The position numbers and the translations under genes were made by a program. A model generated the notes under the pieces. That model ran no database searches, had not been told where the DNA came from, and saw nothing but the letters and a program-made list of their open reading frames with translations. A stretch of 64,000 nucleotides of DNA from Perkinsus marinus ATCC 50983 (Eukaryota > Perkinsozoa > Perkinsida > Perkinsidae), in NCBI RefSeq assembly GCF_000006405.1, contig NW_003216498.1:155377-219376 (forward strand), in the 5' to 3' direction. Of this stretch, positions 11,201 through 22,895 are shown one piece after another (position 1 is the stretch's first letter; every line of letters begins with the position of its first letter).

Positions 11201-12507
11201 TTCAAACAGTGGTAATCCGAGAAAGCCTCCTTCTCGAACGTCCTCGCCAAGGAGTCCTCCAACTTCAACGGTTCCGATGAGTTCAGGCAAACTCTAATTT
11301 CTGACAACCGCTCGGACCGCTGTACGCTATTGCCACATTGACTGCATTGCGTGCTATACCGGATGCTGCCACAAAACGTATCCTGGACGAAGTTAGGGAA
11401 ACCCGGGGGAATCTAAAACAACGACCAACAAGATCGTACGTCCAACACCCTCCTCCGGGCCCTCCCAATGTCACTACTACCTTACTCTCCACGTTACTCA
11501 GGAGCATTGTCGCCAGTTCGCTCGCGTCCTCTTGCACTGCAGAATTCAACTGACAACCAAGAGAGAGCGGTCGAAGCCGACAGATGCCACAGGGAAGCTG
11601 CCGAGCCATACTACCTTGCACGCTGTAATGAAGGCCTCGACTGAAGTGCTGCAACTGGCAGACACTCCTTCCTGCATTTCGGCGAAGAGAATCTGCCATC
11701 CAACATAAGTTTCACAAAAGTCTCAAAATACCACCTGCATGGTCCTGAGCCATTTTCTATCGTCATTTTCCACTCCCTCCTCTCCCCGAGGTATTGCATA
11801 TATACCGTATCGGAAAGGCCTTATGGCAAACAGCGCCTGCAAGAGAGCGTTCACATAGCACGTAGCCCCAAGGTTACGGAGGCCTGCACGACTGCCTGGG
11901 GGAAAAGTAAGTTCCAACAAGATGGTGCACACGTACCAACTCTGAGCTGCTCAGTTTTCTTGTCTAAGCCCAGTTCCGTTCTCATAAAACTCTTGCCACT
12001 CCAGATCCCCTCCCTCTTGTTGGTAGCCGTCTGAGAGCCCACATACAACGAGTCGACCCAGTGTGGGGGGAAATGTGCACATGGTAATTTACCATGTGCA
12101 CCAGTTTACCATTGGTAAACTACATATGTTGGTGACAGCATGAAAATTCTGACGGATTCTTATCGGTTCTAAGGTAAGCTCCTAAAATTGCCGAGCCCAG
12201 CTGAGGAAAGCAAACTTATATTCCAACACTGAGTCAACCTCTTCCGTATCTTCCACAAGTCGACCTAGGATTCCTTCCCCCGAAATCACCATGAAGTCAA
12301 GAGGATCCTCCTTATGCCGTGCCGTCCTGGTCACCTCCCACTTCAACTCCGATAGCCTGCGAACCAACATCGTCCCCTCGCCCCCCTCCCCCCTCCCTCA
12401 CACTTCGGGACGTTATAATAGGGCAGCAGACTCTCCAACTCGTCCTCCTTAGGCGCCGCTTCAGGATAGCACTTGAATCTCAAAGAAGTTGCGTTTGGAC
12501 CAGCCAT
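8246..12507 (-). CDS. USP48-like ubiquitin carboxyl-terminal hydrolase, copy A
   Basis: A cysteine protease that removes ubiquitin from proteins. Nine exons (12404-12507, 12257-12356, 11937-12030, 11735-11883, 11615-11692, 11481-11549, 10536-11412, 9136-10485, 8246-8944), about 1170 residues. Catalytic Cys box LRNLGATCYVNALLQALF, QEDASEL box, a CxxC pair (CSQCG) with a second pair, and His box GHYTATLL followed by WMVFND. After the protease come repeats with C.HG and a C..C end (CSHGRVDPVAVF, VCPHGKTSDH, VCDHGNLRFDP), like the DUSP repeats of USP48, and a ubiquitin-like C-terminus. One frameshift remains in a C/G homopolymer tract at 10911-10925, between the His box and WMVFND: either an assembly error or a real lesion. 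Introns 2 and 8 each contain a MITE-A. Next to paralogue B, head to tail. Confidence 0.82.
8966..9106 (+). mobile_element. MITE-A copy 1, inside intron 8 of USP48-like A
   Basis: About 141 bp with degenerate ends (CAGTACGTGAAAATATG at the left; CATATATTCCAACGCG at the right) and the family core CTAAGCTCAGCTGAGGAAA. It lies wholly within the 191-nt intron 8945-9135, whose donor (GTAGGC) and acceptor (TTTAG) come from host sequence. A clear target duplication could not be made out. Read through, it would supply a stop codon, which makes the host gene look truncated. Confidence 0.75.
12059..12231 (+). mobile_element. MITE-A copy 2, inside intron 2 of USP48-like A
   Basis: 173 bp beginning CAGTGTGGGGGGAAATG and ending ATTCCAACACTG, with flanking 8-bp direct repeats AGTCGACC / AGTCAACC (7 of 8 match). 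Inverted ends of CAGTGT type and an 8-bp duplication fit the hAT superfamily. It also carries an internal palindrome GCACATGGTAATTTACCATG. Without the element and one duplicate the host intron would be 45 nt, the normal size here. Confidence 0.88.
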
Positions 12508-12868
12508 TGTAACCACAACATCTGCGAGCGGCAGTTCCCCTAGGATGACTATAACGCAACACCGCTACCTCCTCGCTGCGAGAGCTGAGATGTATATTCC
12601 CCGAGAGGATGACCGAATTAAAAGCTCAACTCCTCAGAGGATTACCGTAGATAATATGATGCCAACAACCATCACCAGAATGGTCAAGTATTTCTATCAC
12701 AACACAACGACTATCATACTAGATACGCCGACAACAGTCTAGGCCGGGCGGCCTCTCTGCGTCTCCTCCTCCTCGGGCATGCTCTACTCCAACTCTCCTA
12801 CAGAGGCCTCCAATTCACCGCTTCCTACTCTACTCTGATACGGATGATCTTCATCAGCCGCCTATAGT
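12508..12868. other. Spacer between the two USP48-like genes
   Basis: 361 bp holding the 5' flank of copy A and the 3' flank of copy B. No additional gene or repeat was recognised. Confidence 0.5.
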
Positions 12869-15800
12869 TCAAGACAATGCTTCATGGAAGATACTGCCCA
12901 CAAGGCCACCCTCCGCTCGCTGGTTCCGTCGCTTTCGTCGCTCAGCCGCTGTCGAGCCCGACGGCGCTGTCCTTTTCCCCTTAGGCGGCCCCGGAGGGCT
13001 TGTCGGCGTAGGGCTGGCAGTAGCAGTATCGATCTCGCTCTTACACACCCATAACTTTGCAATCTTGGGGTGGCGACAAAGGTAACCAAATCTGGTATCA
13101 TCAGCAAGTTCCCTCTCCTCAGGAGCCGAGTCAGTCTCCTTACAGACCTGCAACACCAACTTAACCTTAACGTTTTTCGGCACCATCCCCAAAGTCATAA
13201 TCTGCAACCGCATATCATACCCGCTGGTGTTCGGCCGTACATCTCGTAGCGTCCCCAAGCGGACCCCTCTGCTCACCGACCCGCCCCAGTCCTTCGACCG
13301 GACCTCCAAATCGACAGCGTCGAACACAGGGAAAGGCAAACCGTCCTCGGCAAACTCAGGCGTCGAAGGCAAGCCATAGACCTCTCTCGAGCCACCTCCG
13401 CCAAGACCGGTAGTCGCGCCCATCAAATCCAACGACTCGGCGTTCAGCTTCTCAGCAGGGCCAGCCCTCGTCTTTGGCCCTTTACCGTGACACACGGGGC
13501 ACACCTGGGCATCCCCGGGTATCCACATATCCATCCGTAGCTTCGGCACGAGCGTCGGCAGCCTCGTGGACAGACCATTAGATTGCTCAATAGCCCTCTC
13601 AATGAGTCGGCGAGACCGAAGCACTCGAGTGGTCGGTGTTGGCCGGGCACAGCTGAGGTTACCATGTTCACATATACAACCGCTGCATAGGTCCACCTCC
13701 CCCAAAGAACTAGGCGCCGTTGACACCGTGTCGGAGCCTTCAGAATCACCATTACTCGGAGAAGGGCTCGGCTCCCAGTACGACGACGGCGATGAGGACC
13801 AAGGGGCCGCCGGCCGAGGCTCCCTCAGTTTAGCCCGAACCAGGGTCTGCCATATAACATCGTTGCTAACCTTACCAGAAGAAGCTGAACCGCCCAGAGA
13901 AGTGAGCCGAGGGGAGCTATTGGGCGTTGACGGAGGGGTCCGACCGAAGTGCTTTCGCTGCCGCCCAGCAGTGGTCTTCTTACTACCAACACTTGCCAGC
14001 CTAATACGAGGCAGTGCTTTAAACCACACCCACACACAGCTCGCACAAGGGGCGCTTGAAGGCTCCAGTTGAAGACGTTGGCAAGTCTCGTTGAACTCCC
14101 TCAAGTCGGCCACTAGAGCATGCAGATCTCGACAGCACTCCACGCATACACCATCCTTGCCCGTCATCGACACCACCGCTGGCCTCAAAGACTCCCCCAC
14201 CGCTTCCTCTGGTATCAACCTACACCGACTCGCGTACACACTCAATGGGTCCACACGCTCGTGCTTGCATAACATCTCCCCCTTTAGGGACTCCAATACG
14301 TTCCTCTCATTGTCGTCCACATTACTCATCACCCCAACCTCAGCCAACAGGCTCCTGACCACGTCCGTGCCCTTGGACCACTCCCTCAACGCCAAGGCAG
14401 GGGCGAAGACCAGATCACCAGGACCCTTCACAGCCTCATGAGCATGTGGTAACTTCGTGATCAGCTTCCGCACCTCCCCACGGCGTGTCTCTTGTGCCAC
14501 ACTCGCCGACTCACACAAGCGTTGATGGTCGAAGGTTTCCGGCAGTCTAAGGGCCTCATTCTTCCTATTCACCTCAGCTGCCAGCCAAGGAGGCAGGTCC
14601 GGACAATCGTCGACCTTGTAACCCTGCTGGACATACAATAGCATATACGCCGTATGCGAGGTCGCTCTCTCCGGTGCCGTTCGCCTTCTCTTCAGCGCTC
14701 GCTCCGAGGGGGACTCTCCAGCCTGCAGCTCTCCATCGACCGGAGCCCAGTCAACCTCGCGAACGTGACCATCATCAAAGCGCCACCATATACCAGTACT
14801 GTGGTCCTTGAGAGTGGCCGTGTAGTGACCTGCATGAGCCACCGTGCTGTGATGCTCCAGGGCACCTACACAGTCGTAGACCCTGGCGTTGAACGGGGTC
14901 AAGTCCAAACCAGTGAGAGGGAACGACAGCTCGGTCAGAATCTTCCGCCGGACCCCATCGGTGAAAGCATAACGATGCATGGTGATCCACAGGAACGGAG
15001 GCGCCGACTTGATCCACTGCCGACGGACCGCCTCGCAGTACTTACCACATGCACAACAGTAGTAGTGGCTTTCGTCCGAGAACACCTCTGGAGCAAAAAC
15101 GTCAGCAACCAGATCTTCCAGGAGGACCTCGCCACCAGAAGTAGGGGCGTAGGGCAAAGGCACGCGCATCTCAGCAAAGACCTCCGTCTGTTTGGAGATG
15201 GACCCACAGCTTCGACAGGTCGTCTCGTATATCACCAGGCCACCAAAGGTCTCTTCGACGAAGTCAGGAACTCCTTTCGGAATCTGATCAAGCCACACTA
15301 CAACGCCGCTGCCATCACCACTACGACTCACCAGTCGTTGGAGCCAACTTAGCAAGAGCATAGCCAACTCACTAGGGTCCTCGTGCGTCGAAGTGTGGAT
15401 CTTACACGCCTCCACGAATGCCGTCACCGACGACTCGCACGTTGCGCTGATACCACACTGCATCTCACCGAATAGCACCTACAATAGGGACACCAATGAA
15501 TCGACCAAGTCAGGCGTGGCTGGAGGGCGAGGACCCACCTGCAGTGCCCTCAGGCTAGCGGCCTGCTGATTGAATGCCGAACTGCGGCCGTTCAAGTCGG
15601 CGGTCGGAAGATTGAGGGTCGCCGTTCGGAAGGGCTTAGTGAAGAAGAGAGCTTGCAATAGGGAATTCACGTAACACGTAGCGCCCAAGTTGCGAATGCC
15701 AGCGAACGGCCCTACAACAGACACCTGTCGGCCACACGGCTGATGAACAAGTCTCACCTGTTCTGATGGGCTCGAAGCCTTTGTCAAGACCCAGCTCTTT

Positions 15801-16098
15801 CATGATGAAGTTCTTCTTACGCCACACTCCATCACGGAGGTTGAGGGAACCCTGACCAGGCAACAACAAATCTTAGGTTCATCAAAACGTCACTGCGCCA
15901 CGAAATCATCGACGGCAAGGAGGTGGGGGGAAGACGTACGATAACATCGGTGGCATCTCCCTTGACTGGTCGCACTGATCGCTTGTCGGACCATCGAAGG
16001 CTTCTCACGTTGGCTGGCAGGTTGTAGTAGGGTAGCAGGGACACAACGCTCGCTGGGGTGTCTGGTGTGGGAGCTCTTACTAAGAAGTGGACAGACAT
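12869..16098 (-). CDS. USP48-like ubiquitin carboxyl-terminal hydrolase, copy B
   Basis: Four exons (15940-16098, 15758-15851, 15539-15711, 12869-15478) encode 1011 residues. The Cys box is IRNLGATCYVNSLLQALF; the EDPSELAMLLLSWL box, a zinc-binding CRSCG plus CCACGKYC, the motif PPFLWITMHRYAF, and His box EHHSTVAHAGHYTATL followed by WWRFDDGHV are all present, so the enzyme looks active. DUSP-like Cys/His repeats follow (CKHERVDPLSVY, CEHGNLSCARP with CPVCHG). The C-terminal ubiquitin-like domain (about residues 870-960) aligns with that of copy A, including the closing GGLVGSIFHEAL. The human relative USP48 has the same order: USP, DUSP repeats, ubiquitin-like. Introns of 88, 46 and 60 nt match positions of introns 2-4 in copy A; copy A's introns 1 and 5-8 are absent here. 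Confidence 0.88.
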
Positions 16099-17024
16099 GG
16101 CTCCGACGCTAAGGTGTTAAAAATGAACTGAAAATACCATAACTCGTCTACAACATTAAGGGAAATGACCCCATCGAGAATTCAGAAAAAGAACAGCCGA
16201 ACCAGAGGTGAGCTCCATGTCGCGCGAAACGACAAAAAGCACCCCAGAATACAATTGCTGACGATGCTGTGGAGTCTAATAAGATTCGATTAGGAGTAGA
16301 AATGACGAATGGAGGCTCATACACAGCAATGATCGCGTAGGGCACAAAACTGAGGCCCAGGGGGAATCCCGAAGACAGATGAAAAAACAAACGGAAAAAA
16401 TGAAAATTGTGGACGACATACTTTGGTCTGATCTCAACAACGACGATGAAGACAAGGATTCATGCAGCGCTAGTGAGTAGAAGGCCATTAGCAGTAGGGG
16501 GAGGTCGGTAACTCTTCGACTTAGGAGAGGTGTAGCTAGATGGGCCAGAACGACCCAAGGACGGTAAGAAATCGCACCGTTCAAAGCTAGACAATGAGAA
16601 TACAATCCACTGAAGATGATAGAGCTACTTCGGAGGCGTCACATGAGCCCACAGTAGAGATATACAGTGTCGACACTCAATGGGGGTTGATCGCCCAAAA
16701 CCCTAACGCTCGCGTATGTAAAAAGCGCGCGCCCAGACTCAGCGCGTTTCTACTAGCAGTGGTTGGTGTGTCGTAGCTAGTTGATCAAGGGGAGATCGGA
16801 TCTACTACTCAAGCACTTCCCCTTAACCGTGACCGAACATTGCCCCCCGAGTTGATGAAGTACTCTGACTCAGTGGTTAAAACTCTGGATCGACCGTTGG
16901 GTAGAGATTTGAATCTTGAATCGTGAGTGATTTCTGACCTGAGAGGGTCAGAAATCAAAGACCGCCATGCGAGAATGCTCTTTCCAAATGAATACTTCCA
17001 ACTAAACAGCGAAAAATAGAAAGG
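16099..17024. other. Spacer, no gene seen
   Basis: About 930 bp between the start of USP48-like B (16098) and the 3' end of the kinase gene. No supported coding region, repeat or RNA gene. Near 16880-16925 a GATTTGAATCTT word resembles a tRNA T-loop, but no clover leaf can be folded around it. Confidence 0.5.
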
Positions 17025-18543
17025 TCAACTCCCAGCATGCGGACATGCGTATGTGCCACCACAGAGTTCCCAGGGGTCTTTCCTGAGACCATTATGATGA
17101 CGATGAGAATAACAACTCAGACCTGAGCCATGGATGCTGCAGGGCTGTCTCCGCTGCGGGCCGGTCTTCGGGCCGCAGCTGCAGTAGACGACAGATGAAA
17201 TCCCGCGACCCTGAATGGAGGTTCATGAGCACCCGAAACGCGCGGAAGAGCCCACCAGCAGTAAGGAGTAGCTGAAAGTTTTCTCCTATGATATCCAAGT
17301 TGATGTCCTTGACGAGAATCTGTCGGTACCTAACACACCCTCGGTATCAACCTCACCCCACACCTCACAGTTTATGGAGTTGAGCATTGTAAAAAGGTAG
17401 GGAGCCGGTCAGAACAACATAGGCGATCACGCCTAGTGACCATATGTCGACCTCCCTGCCGTATCTGAAGGCAGGTCAAGAACTTCCTCGAAGAGAACAT
17501 ACTCCTCCTGTCTGATGATCTCCGGTGCAAGATAGAAGTCCGAGCCACAGATAGTTCTACTGCGAGGGAGTCGCAGAGGGAAGCCAGCCGATCCCCTGGC
17601 CAGCCCAAAGTCAGCGATCTGGACCAAACCAGACCACAGTCGGTCACACCAATAGTCAGTGCCCACCTTGATTTCAGTATTGCTACTGCGGCTGACCATA
17701 AGTATATTCTCTGGCTTCAAATCGCGATGCATGAGGCCCTTACTATGGATGAAAGCCAACCCATCTGAACAGACACACATTCCCAGTATTTGCTTCGCTC
17801 CGCTGCTCACCCGTCAAATTCCGTAATAGTATCTTAGCCTCTCTATTAGAGTAGTTGCCGACCTAGTCGACACCAGTCACCAACGACTCGAAGGACTGCT
17901 CGTGACCTGCCTGACTCTCTCGTATAGATCGCCGCCATCACAGAGGTCGAACACGAGTTTCACAGCAGTGTGTCTGATGGTCAAAGCCGCACCAACGCTC
18001 CTACCAAGGACCTCTACCCCAGACTCAGGTCTCGGTCATCAACGTCTACGAGGGTGATGACGTAGGGGTGGCCTCGCACCCGACGTAAGACGCGTATTTC
18101 GTCTCGTATGCGTTCGATGCTCTTCACATCCTTCTTCCCGTTGACGTGTACAATCTGTCACTATATTACGAAGGCTCTAGCACAGCTACAATGAAGGGGA
18201 GTTTGGCGAGGCTCACCAAGGTGTGCTATCCCAGACTTGAACTACCTCACCTTCAATGCGAAAAGTTGTCGGCCGGGAAAGCCTTTGTCCGGCCTCAGAC
18301 AACAAGCCAACACCATACCAAACTTCCCTCTACCTATTGTACCCCGCTCATCATCAACAACGTACTTCGAATCAAAATCTGCGAGACCGCCAGCGTGAAC
18401 CGACTCCCCAAGATCAAGCCAGACCAACCTATCGAAGAGTCCGCATCCACTAGCTCTCGGGTAATGTCAGCCACCACGTGGGTCAAGTGCTGTGGGCAAG
18501 GGAAGTAGGCGCCCCTCTTCAGCGTCGATAATAACTTCCCCAT
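17025..18543 (-). CDS. Serine/threonine protein kinase, CAMK-like, possibly myristoylated
   Basis: Phosphorylates Ser/Thr. About ten short exons can be traced: start MGKLLSTLKRG (Gly2 and Ser6 fit N-myristoylation), then FDSKYVVDDERGTIGRGKFG (glycine loop), FALKV (catalytic Lys), VKLVFDLCDGGDLYERV, HSKGLMHRDLKPENIL (catalytic loop), IADFGLARG (magnesium loop), GSDFYLAPEII, GREVDIWSLGVIAYVVLTG, and FICRLLQLRPEDRPAAETAL-type subdomain XI. Introns of 38-50 nt (for example 38 nt with donor GTATGT before GREVDIW) restore the frame. After the kinase domain only about 20 residues follow and no EF hands are seen, so this is a kinase-only protein, not a CDPK. It could be a membrane-tethered CDPK relative that lost its calcium domain. 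Some exon edges, especially near 17850-18150, are uncertain. Confidence 0.75.
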
Positions 18544-20107
18544 CGCTGATGACCTCTCAACCACCCCAGTGTATTGACCAACACATCCCAACACCATAGT
18601 GCATGGAATCAACAGTCACTTCATAAGTTCACATCTAATAAACGGATATCGGGCCTCTTTAAGAGCCCTTCCTCTGCGCTGATGGCCGCTAGTCCAAAAC
18701 CCCTTTCACAGTGCACCCTAATACAGTGGAAGTACTGTGGATGACCAATCTTCCCTGCCGCTACCATAGCGATCCCAGGAAATCTCCTCTACCTCCTGCC
18801 GCATTGGTTGCTGAACCTATCCTCTAGGTCTCACAAATCGACCTAGCCTAACACAGTTAGAATGAAACTCATCACTGGGAGGATCACACTTCAGTGGTCT
18901 ATCATCACTGGAAGGTCCACCAAATGCAGCGCCACAACGTAAATGAGACACTTCAACAACAGCATCTCTATACTCTCTTTAAACGTGTTCTGGCACACAA
19001 AAGTGTCCTTAATATCCACTACTGCAGCGATACAATCTTTTTAATGAGAATTGTAATATAGAGGCTAGACCATTATCCTCTTGTGTCCATCACGGTATCA
19101 TCGACACACTTCCAATTGGAGTACTGTCATACCTACATCGACCGATACACAGAACGAGCCACCCTTGCCTGGTTCCTTATACTTGGTCAGCACGCATGGA
19201 CCTGCTACATTCACTGAATCGATCAACTACAGACAAACCAACATGCCGCCTCATCAGCATATCGCTTCCTCTCTCGTATCTCAGCCTCATAATATGACAC
19301 CATTATCCAACTAACTGACAACTTTCCTCCCGGCCAATTATACCAATAGCTCCACCGTGACCGTCAAATCGACCAACCGCCTCGACAACGCCTACCGATA
19401 AGGGTTGTTACCAAACAAAGAGCGATCATATTCCACAATCTAATCTCTTTCACACAAACTCTCGTGCGAATGGTCATGCTCTGTCGAGTATTCTCGATCT
19501 TCAGCTCCTTCGCAACACTACTATTCACATTTACCTCGGACGGAGTCTCTTTCCACTATTACTTCTGGGCTTCATCGCCAACCATATATCATACCACTTA
19601 ATCGTACATTCTTTTCCAACATTTTCCCTACCAATCGTACACACCGATCTCCTAACGATCTACACACCTTCTAGCTACTCGCATCACCAATAATCGTTCT
19701 CATCAACCTTACAACCAGCAAGCCGCAACCCATCTCTACATACTTTCTAATACTAGTCTTATCAAGTCATGTCCACTGAAGTGACTCGTTCAACACAAGA
19801 CGAAAAAACTTCTGAAATTGGTGTATTTGGTGTGTATGTGATCACAGACGGAGTCCACCAGTTTGGACCTTCGATGGTGATTAGCGAAATTGGAAAGTAA
19901 TCACGAGCAGTCCCACTCGCGATGCTTAAACAAGAACACATCCCACCAAATCTACATACTTCAAAGATAGTAGCAGATGGAAATCGATAATAGTAATAAT
20001 ACTACCAGTACTACAACTAGCAGCAACGCATCGTTATCCAACTACTCAAGTACTGCTTATAATGGTATCTCAGCACTACAGCTCACAGCGAATTCGATAA
20101 CGTCAAA
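18544..20107. other. Spacer, no gene seen
   Basis: About 1.56 kb between the kinase start and the HSP90 stop. It is AT-richer than the genes and many stops occur in all frames. No repeat family from elsewhere in the window is present. Confidence 0.5.
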
Positions 20108-22424
20108 TTAATCAACCTCCTCCATCTTGGATGCCTCATCAGCAGCCTGGGCATCAACCTCCTCGAGAGGAGGAAGATCCTCATCATCAGACTCGGCCTC
20201 CTCGTCATCCTCATCAATCGACAGACCAAGCTTGATCATACGATGGATGCGGCTGGCAAACTGAGTAGGGTCGTCAAGGCTGAACCCAGAGGTGAGAAGA
20301 GAAGTATCGAAGAGCAACCAGATGAGATCCTTCACAGTCTTATCAGACTTATCAGCAGCAGCCTTCTTCTTCAGCTCGACCATGATAGCATTCTTGGGGT
20401 TGACCTCCATAGTCTTCTTGGACACCATGTAGCTAGTCATAGAGCTATCCCGAAGAGCCTGAGCCTTCATGATACGCTCCATATTGGCAGTCCAACCGTA
20501 CTCGGAAGTGGTCAACACACAAGGGGACTCCGACACACGCTGAGAAACGACGACCTTCTCAACCTTGTCACCCAAAACCTCCTTGACGAGCTTGCAGAGA
20601 GGCTCAAAGTCAGCCTTCTCCTCCTCGAAAGCCTTCTTCTCCTCGTCAGACTCGTTGAGATCGAGATCACCCTCCTTAGTAATGGACTTCAGCTTGTGAC
20701 CGTTGAACTCACGGAGCTGCTGCACAGCGTACTCATCAATGGGATCAACCAAGTAGAGGACTTCATAACCCTTCTTGCGGAGAGTCTCGATGAAGGGACT
20801 GGAGGACACAGCAGCGATGCTCTCACCGGTGATGTAGTAGATATCCTTCTGACCCTCCTTCATGCGATCGACGTACTCCTGGAAGGACACCATATCCTCA
20901 CCAGACTTGGACGACTTGAACCTCAACAACTCGGCGATCTTATCGCGGTTGGTGGTGTCCTCGTGGATGCCCAACTTGAGGTTCTTAGAGAACTGCTCGT
21001 AGAAGATCTTGTAATCATCAGGCTTCTCGGTGGCCATCTCCTCGAACAACTGCAAGCACTTCTTCACCAAGTTCTTCTTGATCACACGAAGGATCTTGTT
21101 CTGCTGGAGAGTCTCACGAGAGATGTTCAAAGGAAGATCCTCAGAGTCGACAACTCCCTTGACGAAGCTCAACCACTCAGGCATGAGATCCTCGCAGTCA
21201 TCAGTGATGAACACACGGCGGACGTACAACTTGATGTTGTTGCGCTTCTTGGTGTTCTCGAACAAGTCGAAGGGAGCACGACGTGGCACGAACAGAAGAG
21301 CCTTGAACTCGAGCTGACCCTCAACAGCGAAGTGCTTGACGGCCAGATGGTCCTCCCAATCGTTAGTGAGAGACTTGTAGAAGGAAGCATACTCCTCGTT
21401 GGTCACATCCTCGGGCTTGCGCATCCAGATGGGCTTAGTCTTGTTCAACTGTTCCCAATCGTGGGTGACCTCCTTGACCTTCTTAGTCTTCTTCTTCTTG
21501 TCACCCTCCTCCTCGCCTTCCTTCTTCTCCTCATCCTCCTCGACCTCCTCAATCTTAGGCTCCTCGGATTCGTCCTTCTTCTCCTCATCCTTCTTCTCAT
21601 CGTCCTTCTTCTCCTTGTCCTCCTCCTCATCCTCAGAGTCGGTCACCTCCTTCTCGGTAGATTTCTCAACATAAAGCTCAATAGGGAAGCCAATGAACTG
21701 AGAGTGCTTCTTGACCAGATCCTTCAGACGACGCTCCTCAAGGAACTCAGTCTGATCTTCCTTGAGGTAAAGGATGACCTTGGTACCGCGCTTAATGTGA
21801 CCATCAGCGAACTCGGTATCCTTAACAACGGTGAAGGAACCACCAGCGGCCGACTCCCAGATGTACTGGTCGTCATCATTGGACTTGGAAACAACACGAA
21901 CCTTGTCAGCAACGAGGTAAGCCGAATAGAAACCAACACCGAACTGGCCGATCATAGAGATATCACCACCAGCCTGGATGGCCTCCATGAAGGCCTTGGT
22001 ACCAGACTTAGCGATAGTACCCAAATTGTTGATCATCTCAGTCTTGGTAAGACCGATACCGGTATCCTCAACAGTAAGGGTGCCATTGGCCTTATCAGGA
22101 ATAATCTTAATTTTGAACTCAGGCTCCTGAGAAACAAACAGAATGACAAATGCCTAAGCTTCAACAGAATAACAGGTAGGCGAGAAAAGATTCCCAAATT
22201 ACGTTCTCGATCTTCTCGGGATCAGTGATGGACTCGAAACGGATCTTATCCAAAGCATCAGAGGCGTTCGAGATAAGCTCACGAAGGAAGACCTCCTTGT
22301 TACCTGAGCACGAGAGAGTCGGAAACTCGACCAATGAACAACCAAACTTACTGTAGAAGGTGTTGATGATGAGACTCATCAGCTGCTGAATATCAGCGTT
22401 GAATGCAAAGGTTTCTGTGGACAT
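20108..22424 (-). CDS. HSP90: Cytosolic heat shock protein HSP90
   Basis: An ATP-dependent chaperone for kinases and receptors. Three exons (22352-22424, 22203-22303, 20108-22126) with 48- and 76-nt introns give 730 residues. The start is [21 protein letters not shown]-terminal ATPase motifs [40 protein letters not shown] and [15 protein letters not shown] are intact. A long Glu/Lys/Asp-rich charged linker (about residues 220-270) precedes the middle domain with [10 protein letters not shown]. The C-terminus ends MEEVD, the TPR-cochaperone tag of cytosolic forms, so it is neither an ER nor an organellar paralogue. The strongly codon-biased third positions create a spurious 661-codon open frame on the other strand. 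I see no clear heat-shock element in the 470 bp upstream. Confidence 0.97.
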
Positions 22425-22895
22425 CGTAGTAGTAGTAGGCTGCCGGGTTAGGGGCAATACTAGGGACTGGAAGTACTGATATTAAAATAGATGATAAAAA
22501 TTCCCTTGGCAACCCCATTCGCTGTAGGTTGTGCAACTTGTCTCGGGCGAGCGAGATTTGCATCGATCACTTGCGTCAGAAGCTCATGATTCGCCTTAAG
22601 CCGAGGTTACACCGCACCCGATGACGGTTTCATGGGGAATCTATGGGTATCCTAGCGAGTGCGGTAGTTTAGCGCACAGTGAAGGTTTTTGTATCCTAAC
22701 GGAGCGAGGCTAAGAAACGCATCTTTATGTCGACTTCCTGTTTCGCTCTCTCATTCGTAGGGCAGTTGCTCTATTCCTTCATCACGAGTAGTCAGGGATG
22801 CACGCTAGGCCTGCCGTTGAGCACTCCTGAGATAAGGACCATTTTTTTCTGATGCAAAAAAGGTAAATCGGATCATCAGATGCCCATTAGCTTTA
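22425..22895. promoter_or_regulatory. Divergent promoter region between HSP90 and the repeat-protein gene
   Basis: 471 bp separate two divergent start codons, so both promoters must lie here. No TATA box or nGAAnnTTCn array stands out. There is a short T-run (22841-22847), and pyrimidine-rich DNA precedes the plus-strand start. Confidence 0.45.

Noticed and set aside
9058-12231. Stops in USP48-like A contributed by MITE-A, suggesting gene disruption
   Set aside because: Both elements lie within introns with host-derived donors and acceptors, so they need not affect the protein.
12357-12403. Frameshift at a poly-G stretch near the start of USP48-like A
   Set aside because: A 47-nt GT-AG intron removes the G-rich stretch and gives the expected NVPKLSELKWEV reading.
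16876-16925. Second tRNA-like candidate
   Set aside because: Only a T-loop-like word is present; no supporting stems or A box.
20243-22228. A 661-codon plus-strand open frame opposite HSP90
   Set aside because: It is Leu-rich sequence produced by the third-position bias of the HSP90 codons; HSP90 is complete and conserved on the other strand.
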